The notes under the pieces: generated by a model
What the model was told of the DNA's origin: nothing
The model's database searches: none
The model's input: only the letters and a program-made list of their open reading frames with translations
NCBI GenBank assembly: GCA_003241485.1
Contig: QFQD01000060.1
Coordinates: forward strand, 1 to 23,247
Direction of reading: 5' to 3'
Source: Ancylobacter novellus
GTDB lineage: Bacteria > Pseudomonadota > Alphaproteobacteria > Rhizobiales > Xanthobacteraceae
DNA: 23,247 bases
Part shown: piece by piece, positions 14,365 through 21,905 of the stretch
Layout: every line of letters starts with the position of its first letter
Position numbering within the stretch: position 1 is the stretch's first letter
Made by a program: the position numbers and the translations under genes

Positions 14365-15570
14365 ATGTCGGACAAGCCAAACGAGTTTCTCGACCGCCGC
14401 GATTTCATGATCGCGTCAGTTGCGACAATCGGCGCGTCGGCTGGGCTCGTCGCCAATGCTCCTTCCGCCAGCGCCCAGGGCCCGACGCACACCGCTTCCA
14501 GTCCGGCTTACGGCGCTGCATCAGCAACGGTGTATACCGGCGATGTCATCCAGGGGCGGAAGGTCGTCAGCGCGCTGGACGTCGACGACCTGGAGCCGGG
14601 AAGGCAGCATCTTCTATATTTTCAGGGCGTCGAGATGCCCACCGGACAGCACTGGTATGTGTCCGTGACCGTCGCCAAGGGCGCGCAGCCGGGCAAGCGT
14701 CTCGTTCTCGTCAGCGGCGTGCATGGCGACGAAATGAGTTCCGTGCATACGGTCCAGACGGTTATGAACCAGCTCGATCCGTCGCGGATGTCGGGCACGG
14801 TCATGGCAGTCACCGACGTGTCCCGCCCGGCTATGGAAGGCATGCAGCGCCGATGGCCCAATGCCGGCAGAGGCGCCGATCTGATCGACATGAACCGGGA
14901 ATGGCCGGGCAATGAAAACGGCCTCACCGCTCCCAGCCGACATGCCGGCCTACTGTTCAATCGGCTGCTGCGGCCGAACGCCGATGCCGCCATCGACTTC
15001 CATACCGGGACAACCGGGTTCGAGGTCACCGCCTTCAATATCGCCGGCATGGATGTGCCTGAGGTCAAGGCGATGGTGGAGCTCTATCCGGTGGGTCAGA
15101 TCTTCGACAATCACGTCTATCCGGGTGTGCTGCACAACGCCTTCCTGGATGTGGGCATCCCCGCCTTCACGCCGGAAATCGGCGCGGCACGCGTCCTCGA
15201 CCTGGGGATGATCGCGCTGTTCGTGGAAGGCACTATGAACGTCCTGAAGCACCACGGCATCGTGGCCGGGCCGATGGGACGCACGGGGAAGGACGTGAGC
15301 GTCTTCGTCGGCAACAGCGCCTTCCCGATCCTGGCAACCGAAGGCGGGATCGTCGAGCATCTGGTCACACTCAATGACAAGGTGGAGCCTGGACAGAAGG
15401 TCGCCATCCAGCGCGACAGCTTCGGCGAAGTGGTTGCCGAATACACCAGCCAGGTGGCCGGAGAGGTGACCGGCCAGCGGAGCGACGCGATGGCCGAGCC
15501 CGGCAACCCCTTGGTGTTCATCCTGTTCCACAAGGATCTACCGGACCGGAGTGAGACTTATCCCGAGTGA
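14365..15570 (+). CDS. Tat-exported succinylglutamate desuccinylase/aspartoacylase-family protein
   Basis: 401 aa. Zinc-dependent amidohydrolase of the M14/AstE-AspA fold. Signal: LDRRDFMIASVATIGASAG with Arg11-Arg12 and an AxA-like cleavage region near APSASAQ, so it is predicted to be exported folded to the periplasm. Zinc ligands are His120 and Glu123 in SGVHGDE and His213 in DFHTG; the substrate carboxylate-binding NRE follows at 177-179 and a candidate catalytic Glu271 lies in TPEIGAA. The substrate is unknown; family members remove acyl groups from amino acids, but exported relatives are poorly studied. Strong ribosome site (GGAAGGA) about ten bases before ATG. Its base composition matches the surrounding DNA. 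No partner enzyme or transporter nearby. Confidence 0.85.
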   Translation: MSDKPNEFLDRRDFMIASVATIGASAGLVANAPSASAQGPTHTASSPAYGAASATVYTGDVIQGRKVVSALDVDDLEPGRQHLLYFQGVEMPTGQHWYVSVTVAKGAQPGKRLVLVSGVHGDEMSSVHTVQTVMNQLDPSRMSGTVMAVTDVSRPAMEGMQRRWPNAGRGADLIDMNREWPGNENGLTAPSRHAGLLFNRLLRPNADAAIDFHTGTTGFEVTAFNIAGMDVPEVKAMVELYPVGQIFDNHVYPGVLHNAFLDVGIPAFTPEIGAARVLDLGMIALFVEGTMNVLKHHGIVAGPMGRTGKDVSVFVGNSAFPILATEGGIVEHLVTLNDKVEPGQKVAIQRDSFGEVVAEYTSQVAGEVTGQRSDAMAEPGNPLVFILFHKDLPDRSETYPE

Positions 15571-15776
15571 CAACGTCGCACTCGTGGGGCGGATCGGTCG
15601 CAATGCCCGATGCAACGCCCGCGCAAAAAAACGCAACCACGCGGAGGATTGTCTGGTCCGTCGGTGGTGAACGCGCCAGAAACAAACCTTGCCGGTGCAT
15701 GTTTGAACTTCCGGCTTGGGGCCGGGTGCTGACGGTCTCCTTTAGCCCGGTGATCATCGAGAACCAGACTTTCAGC
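15571..15776. other. Spacer between convergent M14-type and YobI genes
   Basis: About 200 bases without a supported gene or clear terminator. The minus strand can be read as a continuous frame running on from beneath the YobI gene, but that frame has no independent start or domain and I do not call it. Confidence 0.4.
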
Positions 15777-18700
15777 TTATCGCCTATAGGGGTTGACCCG
15801 TATAACGTCAGAAAGCCAACCACCCTCACTCCACGACGAGACAATGTTTCTGGAATCAAGCCATTTAACCAAGGCGAGATTCTCAGCGCTGTTCGGCAAT
15901 CTCGCGCTATAATTTCCTGTCTTGATGTCAGAAAATGGTTTCGGAAGACCATCTATAATCTTGCGCACATCATCATCCGTTAGAACGGAATGACATTTGT
16001 TGAAGAGCGAAATTTGTGTCGCGATAGGCGTTGAGTGCACAATCAAGGCTTCTGCGATAGTTGCATCCAGCCCTGATATATTGATGTCGGTTCGGTCCAG
16101 TATGGGGCCAATAGTCGCCGCCCGTTGGGGATGAGCAGCGAGCGCGGCGATGTCCATCAGATTGATGAGCGCTCGCTTCTTCTCGACCCCAATATCTTCG
16201 TGAAGGAGCCGTTCCCGAAAATCGTCGTCGAGCACGATCAGGTCGGGCTGAGCCACATACGCGTCGATATTGGCCGCCACGAATAGCACCTGCAGGTCTG
16301 CGTTGTCGGCGAGCGCATCCACGTTCTCCTTGTTGAACGTAATTTTCTCTTCTTCAATCAGAATTTGAATCTTTGCAGGTCCCAGGCCATTTGGAATCTT
16401 GGTGAACGGCTTTGGCAGGCAATGGACATACTCTTTGTAGGCAGAGTCCTCCAGAGACGCCGCTTCGATCAGGAATTTGCGCAACGATAGCGTATCCGTT
16501 CCATTCGGAATTGCTTCCCTTAGGATGGTCGCCCTGACGTCATCGTTGTTGAGGTATCCCACCAAGGGCTCCGGCTCAAATCCCTCACTCTGCAAGAAAG
16601 TGAGACAGTTCGTCCACGTTGGTTCAATCCGATGCAATCGAAATAGCGATCCAAACAATTTTTCGGGAACGCCTTCCAAAGTCGGAAGCATAGTCGTTTG
16701 CCGCGCAAGAAACTCCAAAATAGAGTCTTTGTCGAGGTTCTCTCTTTGAACAACTGCCAGCATTGCTGAGGCGTCCTCGCTGGCGTTGTTCGGTAGTTTC
16801 AGAAGGACCTCGTCTAGGTAGAGGTTAAAATCGCGCTCGATGCGCTCAATCAGGATACTATTACCCGAAGCGCGTAAGGTCGTATAGTTTCTCGTGCGCA
16901 GCGCGTTTAGATTGCTCTCTCCCAATATTTCTTTGTATATGTATTCGACGTTTGCTTTCGTAAGGCCGAAACGTCCTTTCTCGAACATAAATCGCGCAAA
17001 CGCTGGATGTTCCTTTATTTCGTTCAGGTCCTTCACCTCGAAGTCCAGAACCTCAAGGCGTTCTGGCGGAAGATCAGGTGCCTGCGCCAGTACTTCGGGT
17101 AGGTGTGCCGACACGAACTCGGACAATTCACCGACATCGCTTGCAAGCGATTTGAGTGATGTGTCAGGAATATTTAGCAAAAGCTGGGTGATGTGGATTA
17201 TTTTTCGCGGGCTTAAGATCGCAGTTTGGACAAATTGTTCCCAAGCACGGATGAGTCCCGAAAGTAAATCTGAAACATTACGCCCACTGGCGTAATATGC
17301 ATCGAAGAAGCCTTCGCTGGTTTGGAACTCGGACGATAGATACCAAAAAAACTTGGATATCTGATCAGCATAGCCGGCCTGATCGTTCAGCAGGCAATCG
17401 ACGAGTTTGACGTTGAGAACGTAGCTTTGCCGAAAATCTTCATCGCGCATCGCTGCGATGACTTCCTTTGGATTGTCGATCGGAAAGCGGGGCTCGGGTG
17501 TGACGAAGGCCCTAATTTGAATCAGGAACTTGTTATCATTTGGGGACAGGCGACCCGAATGAAAAAGAGACGTGTATTGGTAATAGGTATCGTCAAGATA
17601 ACCTTCCAGAATGAGGAAGCGGGCGAGCTCTCCCCTCTCACCAAATCCATCGAATAGGTCGCTCACTCGGTCAGTGTTTATCCGCATTAGCTCGTGTAAT
17701 TTGATAGTCCTGAGCGTCGCGATCTTTGACCGTAATTCCCGTACTCGGCGCATGCTCTCGAGTTTATTGGCGCTTGCCTTGTCTTCGATTGCAGTTTTGC
17801 GCTGCTTGTAAGATTGTTGAGGGTCCACGTCGGTCTGGAACTTGGCTACATTGTGCCTATGGCTGAAACTGCCATTGGTGGTTCGATAGCTGAGCTGCTG
17901 AGTTTCGATAAGCTGCTCAAAGGCGTCGTGTCCGGCCAGCTCAGGAATAGTAATCCACGTGCTGCCCAGACCGATGCTAAAGACATACGGTGGAAGCGTC
18001 TCGAGAAAAGCTAGCGCATAGATTTGACGCAACTCTTTTAGGTCAGAGGGTGTCTGTTGTTCGGCGGCTTCAACTCGCTGTTCGATCTCAGCTATTTCGG
18101 ATCGAGCCGCCGCTTCAGCTTGTGCAATAAGTTCTTCACGACGGCTCAAAATGCCGGCGAAATTGCCTTCGCCACGGTGTAGCCGCTCGAAGTCCCTAGG
18201 ATAGACGTTTTTGTAGATCAGAACAGCCAACAGCTTATTGGCATTCAGCACGTTCTCGTCGTCTGTTTCCAAATTGTCTACATAGATCGCGTATTCGTTG
18301 AAAATATTTTGGATCAATCTCAGATCGTTGAGATAGCGAGAGACCTCGCGCAGGAACTGTCGATCAAGACGGTTGTCGATCTCGAGTCGCTTCCCCTGCT
18401 CCAAGACCATGTCGATCGAATTCGACGCGTTGATTATGGGGATGACTGGAACAATGAACTCGAAGAACTTGGTTCGGTCCGTGTTGACGAACACATCGTC
18501 ACGTAACGCATAAAGAAACCTGACGATTCGTTTGATGCCCGCATTGTCGTTTACAAGGCTGTTGATTTCCCTTAAGTTTACGAAAATTTCTGCTTCTTCG
18601 AAGCGGTCCAGATCTTCAATCACTACGAGGTCATAGTTTGTCGATTGAAAGAAGTAGATAATCTCGTCCAAGTGGCGATTCAGTATTGAATCCTGATTAT

Positions 18701-19385
18701 CGGATGCAGGTCTGATCTCGATGTCCTTCAACGAGATCCCCTTAAGCGAAAGCCCGAAACTGGCGACGTAGAAATGATGCAAAACGACCCAAAGAAATAC
18801 TGCTGCAAACGTGAAACTTCCGAGATTGAGCCAATTGCCGAATGTTAGCGGAGTGAGGAAACTGCCGCCGATGAGTTCGTCCCGCCGGGAAAAGATGTAC
18901 CAAAGTGCTATTATTCCAACCATTATGCAAAGCGATTTTAAAATCGCCAGAACACCAGGTGATTGTATTCGCTTAAAGCGCGATAGTGGAAGACTATTGG
19001 CATCGGGACCGTACAGCATTTGCTGCAAGATACTTCTCTCTATCTCTTGACGCGTTACCTTGCTGCCACGGGCATCAGCCTCGGGAACGAACGCAGCGAG
19101 AGATATATGGAGCGGAGATCCCGGATATCGCTTCAAGAACGATTGGATTATGCTGCTTTTTCCTGACCCGTAGGGGCCAGTCAGCGCTATGTTGCGAACC
19201 TTCGCTTCGTTCGTGGCGTAGAGAAGAGCTCTCGCATATACGCCGGCCTTATCAGCCTCATCGGTTGGCGCTAGGTGCACGAACTTCGATTGCGCGTTTG
19301 CGCGGCCAACGTTGTCCAAGACGGTGACGAGCTTCGCGAGCCGACCGGCCATCCATTGTGATATTGTTGCAATGACTCTTTTCAT
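15777..19385 (-). CDS. yobI-like: YobI-family membrane P-loop NTPase
   Basis: 1202 aa from the ATG at 19385 (AGCAGG six bases upstream); a TTG at 19439 would add 18 residues but lacks a ribosome site. KFVHLAPTDEADKAGVYARA precedes Walker A GPYGSGKSS (about 70-78), Walker B LVVIEDLDRF (about 253-262) and a sensor-like LYALRDDVF. Two hydrophobic segments (about 145-165 and 187-210) lie between Walker A and B, as in KAP/YobI NTPases anchored to the inner membrane. The remaining 800 residues are helical, repeat-like and leucine-rich, plausible as a sensor. The role is unknown; relatives occur in prophages and defence islands. GC content is clearly lower than in neighbouring genes (about 45-50% by eye), which points to recent transfer from another source. 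Confidence 0.82.
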   Translation of the reverse strand: MKRVIATISQWMAGRLAKLVTVLDNVGRANAQSKFVHLAPTDEADKAGVYARALLYATNEAKVRNIALTGPYGSGKSSIIQSFLKRYPGSPLHISLAAFVPEADARGSKVTRQEIERSILQQMLYGPDANSLPLSRFKRIQSPGVLAILKSLCIMVGIIALWYIFSRRDELIGGSFLTPLTFGNWLNLGSFTFAAVFLWVVLHHFYVASFGLSLKGISLKDIEIRPASDNQDSILNRHLDEIIYFFQSTNYDLVVIEDLDRFEEAEIFVNLREINSLVNDNAGIKRIVRFLYALRDDVFVNTDRTKFFEFIVPVIPIINASNSIDMVLEQGKRLEIDNRLDRQFLREVSRYLNDLRLIQNIFNEYAIYVDNLETDDENVLNANKLLAVLIYKNVYPRDFERLHRGEGNFAGILSRREELIAQAEAAARSEIAEIEQRVEAAEQQTPSDLKELRQIYALAFLETLPPYVFSIGLGSTWITIPELAGHDAFEQLIETQQLSYRTTNGSFSHRHNVAKFQTDVDPQQSYKQRKTAIEDKASANKLESMRRVRELRSKIATLRTIKLHELMRINTDRVSDLFDGFGERGELARFLILEGYLDDTYYQYTSLFHSGRLSPNDNKFLIQIRAFVTPEPRFPIDNPKEVIAAMRDEDFRQSYVLNVKLVDCLLNDQAGYADQISKFFWYLSSEFQTSEGFFDAYYASGRNVSDLLSGLIRAWEQFVQTAILSPRKIIHITQLLLNIPDTSLKSLASDVGELSEFVSAHLPEVLAQAPDLPPERLEVLDFEVKDLNEIKEHPAFARFMFEKGRFGLTKANVEYIYKEILGESNLNALRTRNYTTLRASGNSILIERIERDFNLYLDEVLLKLPNNASEDASAMLAVVQRENLDKDSILEFLARQTTMLPTLEGVPEKLFGSLFRLHRIEPTWTNCLTFLQSEGFEPEPLVGYLNNDDVRATILREAIPNGTDTLSLRKFLIEAASLEDSAYKEYVHCLPKPFTKIPNGLGPAKIQILIEEEKITFNKENVDALADNADLQVLFVAANIDAYVAQPDLIVLDDDFRERLLHEDIGVEKKRALINLMDIAALAAHPQRAATIGPILDRTDINISGLDATIAEALIVHSTPIATQISLFNKCHSVLTDDDVRKIIDGLPKPFSDIKTGNYSARLPNSAENLALVKWLDSRNIVSSWSEGGWLSDVIRVNPYRR

Positions 19386-19737
19386 CACCAGCCTGCTTAG
19401 CAGAATCACGCATTGCGAAGATGCTTCTTGAGTCGACAATCAACGACTTGTCGTCGTTTGTGAACGTCCGCTTCTCCAAAACGAGTTGCGAGCCCTCCGA
19501 TGGCCGATTTCGGGGCGCAAAGCAGACGTCGCTGAGGGGAGCCGAGGGTCCGCAAGGGGGCGGAACTGCGTGCGGGCCGCAATCGAGCTGATCGAAAGCA
19601 AGTGGACATGCTCGACAGCGGAAAATGGCCGGCTAGACCGGCCAAGCTGACACGTCTCATTCACCCGGCAACCATCGGAAGCCGCGGCGTGCGTAACGGC
19701 TATTTCGTGAAGCCCGTCAGCCATCCAGACTGGCGAA
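19386..19737. other. Intergenic region upstream of YobI gene and recombinase module 2
   Basis: No gene supported. GC rises sharply at about 19450, which marks the edge of the low-GC YobI segment. A dyad TGGCCGG-CTAGA-CCGGCCA lies at 19626-19644. The sequence 19560-19610 reads like a decayed coding stretch, but I cannot assign it. It should contain the promoters of the YobI gene (minus) and the small protein (plus). Confidence 0.4.
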
Positions 19738-19995
19738 ATGTCCAAATGCCGTACGCTCCGAAATCGATGTTCCCGCGTGCGTGCGCCCCACGGCACATTG
19801 CCGGTGGACCTTTACGCCTATGCGAGAGAGACGCCGGGGCCTTCTGATAATCCGCGCCCCATCGAATCTGACCGTGCTAGAATCCGCGTGACCGATGACT
19901 GGCCCCAGGTGCTGCCGATAGCGGAAGCCGAGCTGCGGGTCATCGAAGCCCACTTCGCAGAGGTGCTCGACGAGCTGTTCGGCCCTCTTCCGTGA
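19738..19995 (+). CDS. Small recombinase-associated protein (copy 2)
   Basis: 85 aa if started at ATG 19738; a GTG at 19804 is an alternative and would keep the conserved part. The C-terminal half IRVTDDWPQVLPIAEAELRV followed by IEAHFAEVLDEL matches the remnant upstream of recombinase 1. It is separated from the recombinase start by 15 bases containing GAGGAG, so the two form an operon. Acidic, single helix-rich domain. Because the same pair occurs twice, it is probably a dedicated partner of this recombinase clade, for example a directionality or regulatory factor; no function is proven. Confidence 0.6.
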   Translation: MSKCRTLRNRCSRVRAPHGTLPVDLYAYARETPGPSDNPRPIESDRARIRVTDDWPQVLPIAEAELRVIEAHFAEVLDELFGPLP

Positions 19996-20010
19996 GAGGA
20001 GACGCCGGAC

Positions 20011-21699
20011 GTGGCCAGACATGCAGCGGAGCGGAATGTAGGAGCTACAACCGGCATCGCTGAGCGAGCCGCTCTCTATCTCCGCGTCTCAACCGGGCGA
20101 CAGGCTGATAGCGATCTCTCCATTCCCGATCAGCGCCGGCAGATCGAAAATTACTGCCAATCGAAGGGTTGGGAGCGGGTCGCGGAGTTCGTTGAGCCCG
20201 GCAATACCGCTACCGATGATCGGCGTCCCGCCTTTCAGGCTATGATCGACGCCGCGCTGACCAAGCCCGCTCGCTTCGGCGTCATCATCGTTCACAGCTT
20301 CTCGCGCTTCTTCCGTGATCAGTTCCAGTTCGAGTTCTATGTCCGCAAGCTCGCGAAGAACGGCGTGCGGCTGATCTCCATCACCCAGGACCTCGGCGAC
20401 GATCCCATGAGCGTCATGATGCGCCAGATCATGACGCTGTTTGACGAGTACCAGTCGAAGGAAAATGCGAAGCACACCCTACGGGCGATGAAGGAGAATG
20501 CCCGTCAGGGCTATTGGAACGGCTCACGCCCTCCCATCGGCTATCGCATCGTGATTGCCGGCCAGCGCGGCTCCAAGGTCAAGAAGAAGCTGGAGATCGA
20601 TCCGATCCATGCCGACACGGTGCGGCTAATCTACAGGCTGGCCCTAACGGGTGATCCGCAGCGCAACGGCAGCCCGATGGGGATCAAATCGATCACCGCT
20701 TACCTCAATGAGCGCAACATCCGCACCCGCGATGGCGGGCGCTGGGGGATCGCTTCCGTCCATCAGATCCTGACCCGAACCACCTATATCGGGGAGCATC
20801 GGTTCAACACGCGGGACCACAAGACCCGAGCCCCCAAACCGGAAGCCGAGCACGCGATTGCCCAAGTCCCTTCGATCATTACCGAGGCTGAATTCCGTGC
20901 CGTGCAGGCGAACCTCAAGGCGCGAAGCCCGCAGTGGACGCCGCCACGGGAGGTGAGCGGCCCGACACTTCTGACTGGCATCTGCTTCTGCGCCAGCTGC
21001 GGTGGCGCCATGACGCTCCGGACCGGCAAGGGCAGTTCCGGCGGCATGTATCGCTACTACGCCTGTTCGACTACAGCGCGCATGGGCAAAACCGGCTGCA
21101 AGGGTCTTGCAGTCCGTATGGACCGGCTTGACCGCGCCGTCATCGATCATCTGGAACGGCGCATCCTCGACCCCGAACGCCTTTCCGTCCTTCTGGAACA
21201 GCTTCTTGATCGGCGCGAGGAATGGGTCGAGCGGCGGCGCAACCACATCGCCGAGCTCAACAAGCGGGCGACGGAGTCCGAGGCTAAGCTGAAGCGCCTT
21301 TATGAGGCGATCGAAAACGGCCTCATCAACATGGCCGATCTCTCATTGAAGGACCGCATCGCCGAGCTGACCGCGATTCGCGACCAGGCCCAGGCCGACG
21401 CCGAGCGCGCGCAAGCGGCTGTGGAGAGGACTGGCCCGAAAGTTACCGTCGAGAGCCTGAAGCACTTCTCCGAGGTCGCTCGCGCCAAGCTGCGCACCGA
21501 GACCGGCGAGTATCACCGCGACCATCTTCGCGCGCTCGCTCAACGCGTCGAGGTGGTGAGCAAGTCAGAGATTCGGCTCATGGGAAATAAATCGGACCTT
21601 CTGCGCACGTTGGCTGCCGCATCAAGCGTAGGAGCGGCGGCGAACGGCGTTCGCAGTTTTGTACCGAAGTGGCGCGCCCGAAAGGATTCGAACCTCTGA
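20011..21699 (+). CDS. Large serine recombinase (resolvase/invertase family), copy 2
   Basis: 562 aa. Same architecture as the copy at 2294-3997: catalytic domain with ALYLRVST (Ser27), HSFSRFFRD and DLSIPDQR; recombinase domain about 160-300 (YWNGSRPPIGY, VHQILTRTTYIGEH); zinc ribbon with CASCG, YYACS and GCKG; coiled coil about 395-475. Key residues are intact. GTG start with GAGGAG ten bases upstream. The last residues, WRARKDSNL, are encoded by the antisense strand of a tRNA-Arg 3' end (21670-21699), so the stop codon is supplied by tRNA-derived DNA. This is the known outcome when a recombinase gene lies at the very edge of an element joined to a tRNA-type site, and shows that the element ends here. 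Confidence 0.93.
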   Translation: MARHAAERNVGATTGIAERAALYLRVSTGRQADSDLSIPDQRRQIENYCQSKGWERVAEFVEPGNTATDDRRPAFQAMIDAALTKPARFGVIIVHSFSRFFRDQFQFEFYVRKLAKNGVRLISITQDLGDDPMSVMMRQIMTLFDEYQSKENAKHTLRAMKENARQGYWNGSRPPIGYRIVIAGQRGSKVKKKLEIDPIHADTVRLIYRLALTGDPQRNGSPMGIKSITAYLNERNIRTRDGGRWGIASVHQILTRTTYIGEHRFNTRDHKTRAPKPEAEHAIAQVPSIITEAEFRAVQANLKARSPQWTPPREVSGPTLLTGICFCASCGGAMTLRTGKGSSGGMYRYYACSTTARMGKTGCKGLAVRMDRLDRAVIDHLERRILDPERLSVLLEQLLDRREEWVERRRNHIAELNKRATESEAKLKRLYEAIENGLINMADLSLKDRIAELTAIRDQAQADAERAQAAVERTGPKVTVESLKHFSEVARAKLRTETGEYHRDHLRALAQRVEVVSKSEIRLMGNKSDLLRTLAAASSVGAAANGVRSFVPKWRARKDSNL

Positions 21700-21714
21700 C
21701 CCCCAGATTCGTAG
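21670..21714 (-). other. 3' half of tRNA-Arg(ACG), attachment-site repeat
   Basis: The minus strand reads from the anticodon loop CTACGAA (anticodon ACG) through the 3' anticodon stem TCTGG, a five-base variable loop, a fully paired T stem around TTCGAAT, the 3' acceptor strand CGGGCGC, discriminator G and CCA: exactly tRNA positions 32 to 76. The 5' half is missing: the stem partner expected to the right is replaced by TTTACG. This is the classic product of integration at a tRNA gene. The acceptor end points left, so the island belonging to this junction lies to the right, where a tyrosine integrase begins 190 bases away; the intact tRNA should be at that island's far end. Confidence 0.8.
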
Positions 21715-21806
21715 TTTACGATTATCACTCGCCGTTACTATCCGGTTTCATCCTGCGGTCTAACATTTACTATTTTTTCCAGATACTTGAGCACAATATC
21801 GCTTTT

Positions 21807-21822
21807 TGGCGTGGACACGCCA
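21807..21822. promoter_or_regulatory. Inverted repeat upstream of integrase
   Basis: TGGCGTG-GA-CACGCCA, seven-base arms, located between the attachment site and the integrase gene. It may be an operator or a site for an excision factor. Confidence 0.35.
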
Positions 21823-21841
21823 TTTGATCCTGTGCGAGTCT

Positions 21842-21866
21842 AAAACCGGCTTAAAAACCGGCTTAA
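21842..21866 (+). repeat. Tandem 12-base direct repeats upstream of integrase
   Basis: AAAACCGGCTTA occurs twice in tandem (21842-21853 and 21854-21865), followed by another A. Short direct repeats between a core site and its integrase are typical arm-type binding sites for the N-terminal domain of tyrosine integrases; that role is inferred. They end 40 bases before the ATG, so they could also control its promoter. Confidence 0.45.
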
Positions 21867-21905
21867 TTTTGGCTCGCCAAGCATTGGATTTGCAGGGATT
21901 ACGCT

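Noticed and set aside
15518..15952. 144-codon minus frame between the M14-type and YobI genes
   Set aside because: Overlaps both genes out of frame with no start site or domain of its own.
21670..21714. A functional tRNA gene
   Set aside because: Only positions 32-76 are present; the 5' half including acceptor, D arm and 5' anticodon stem is missing.
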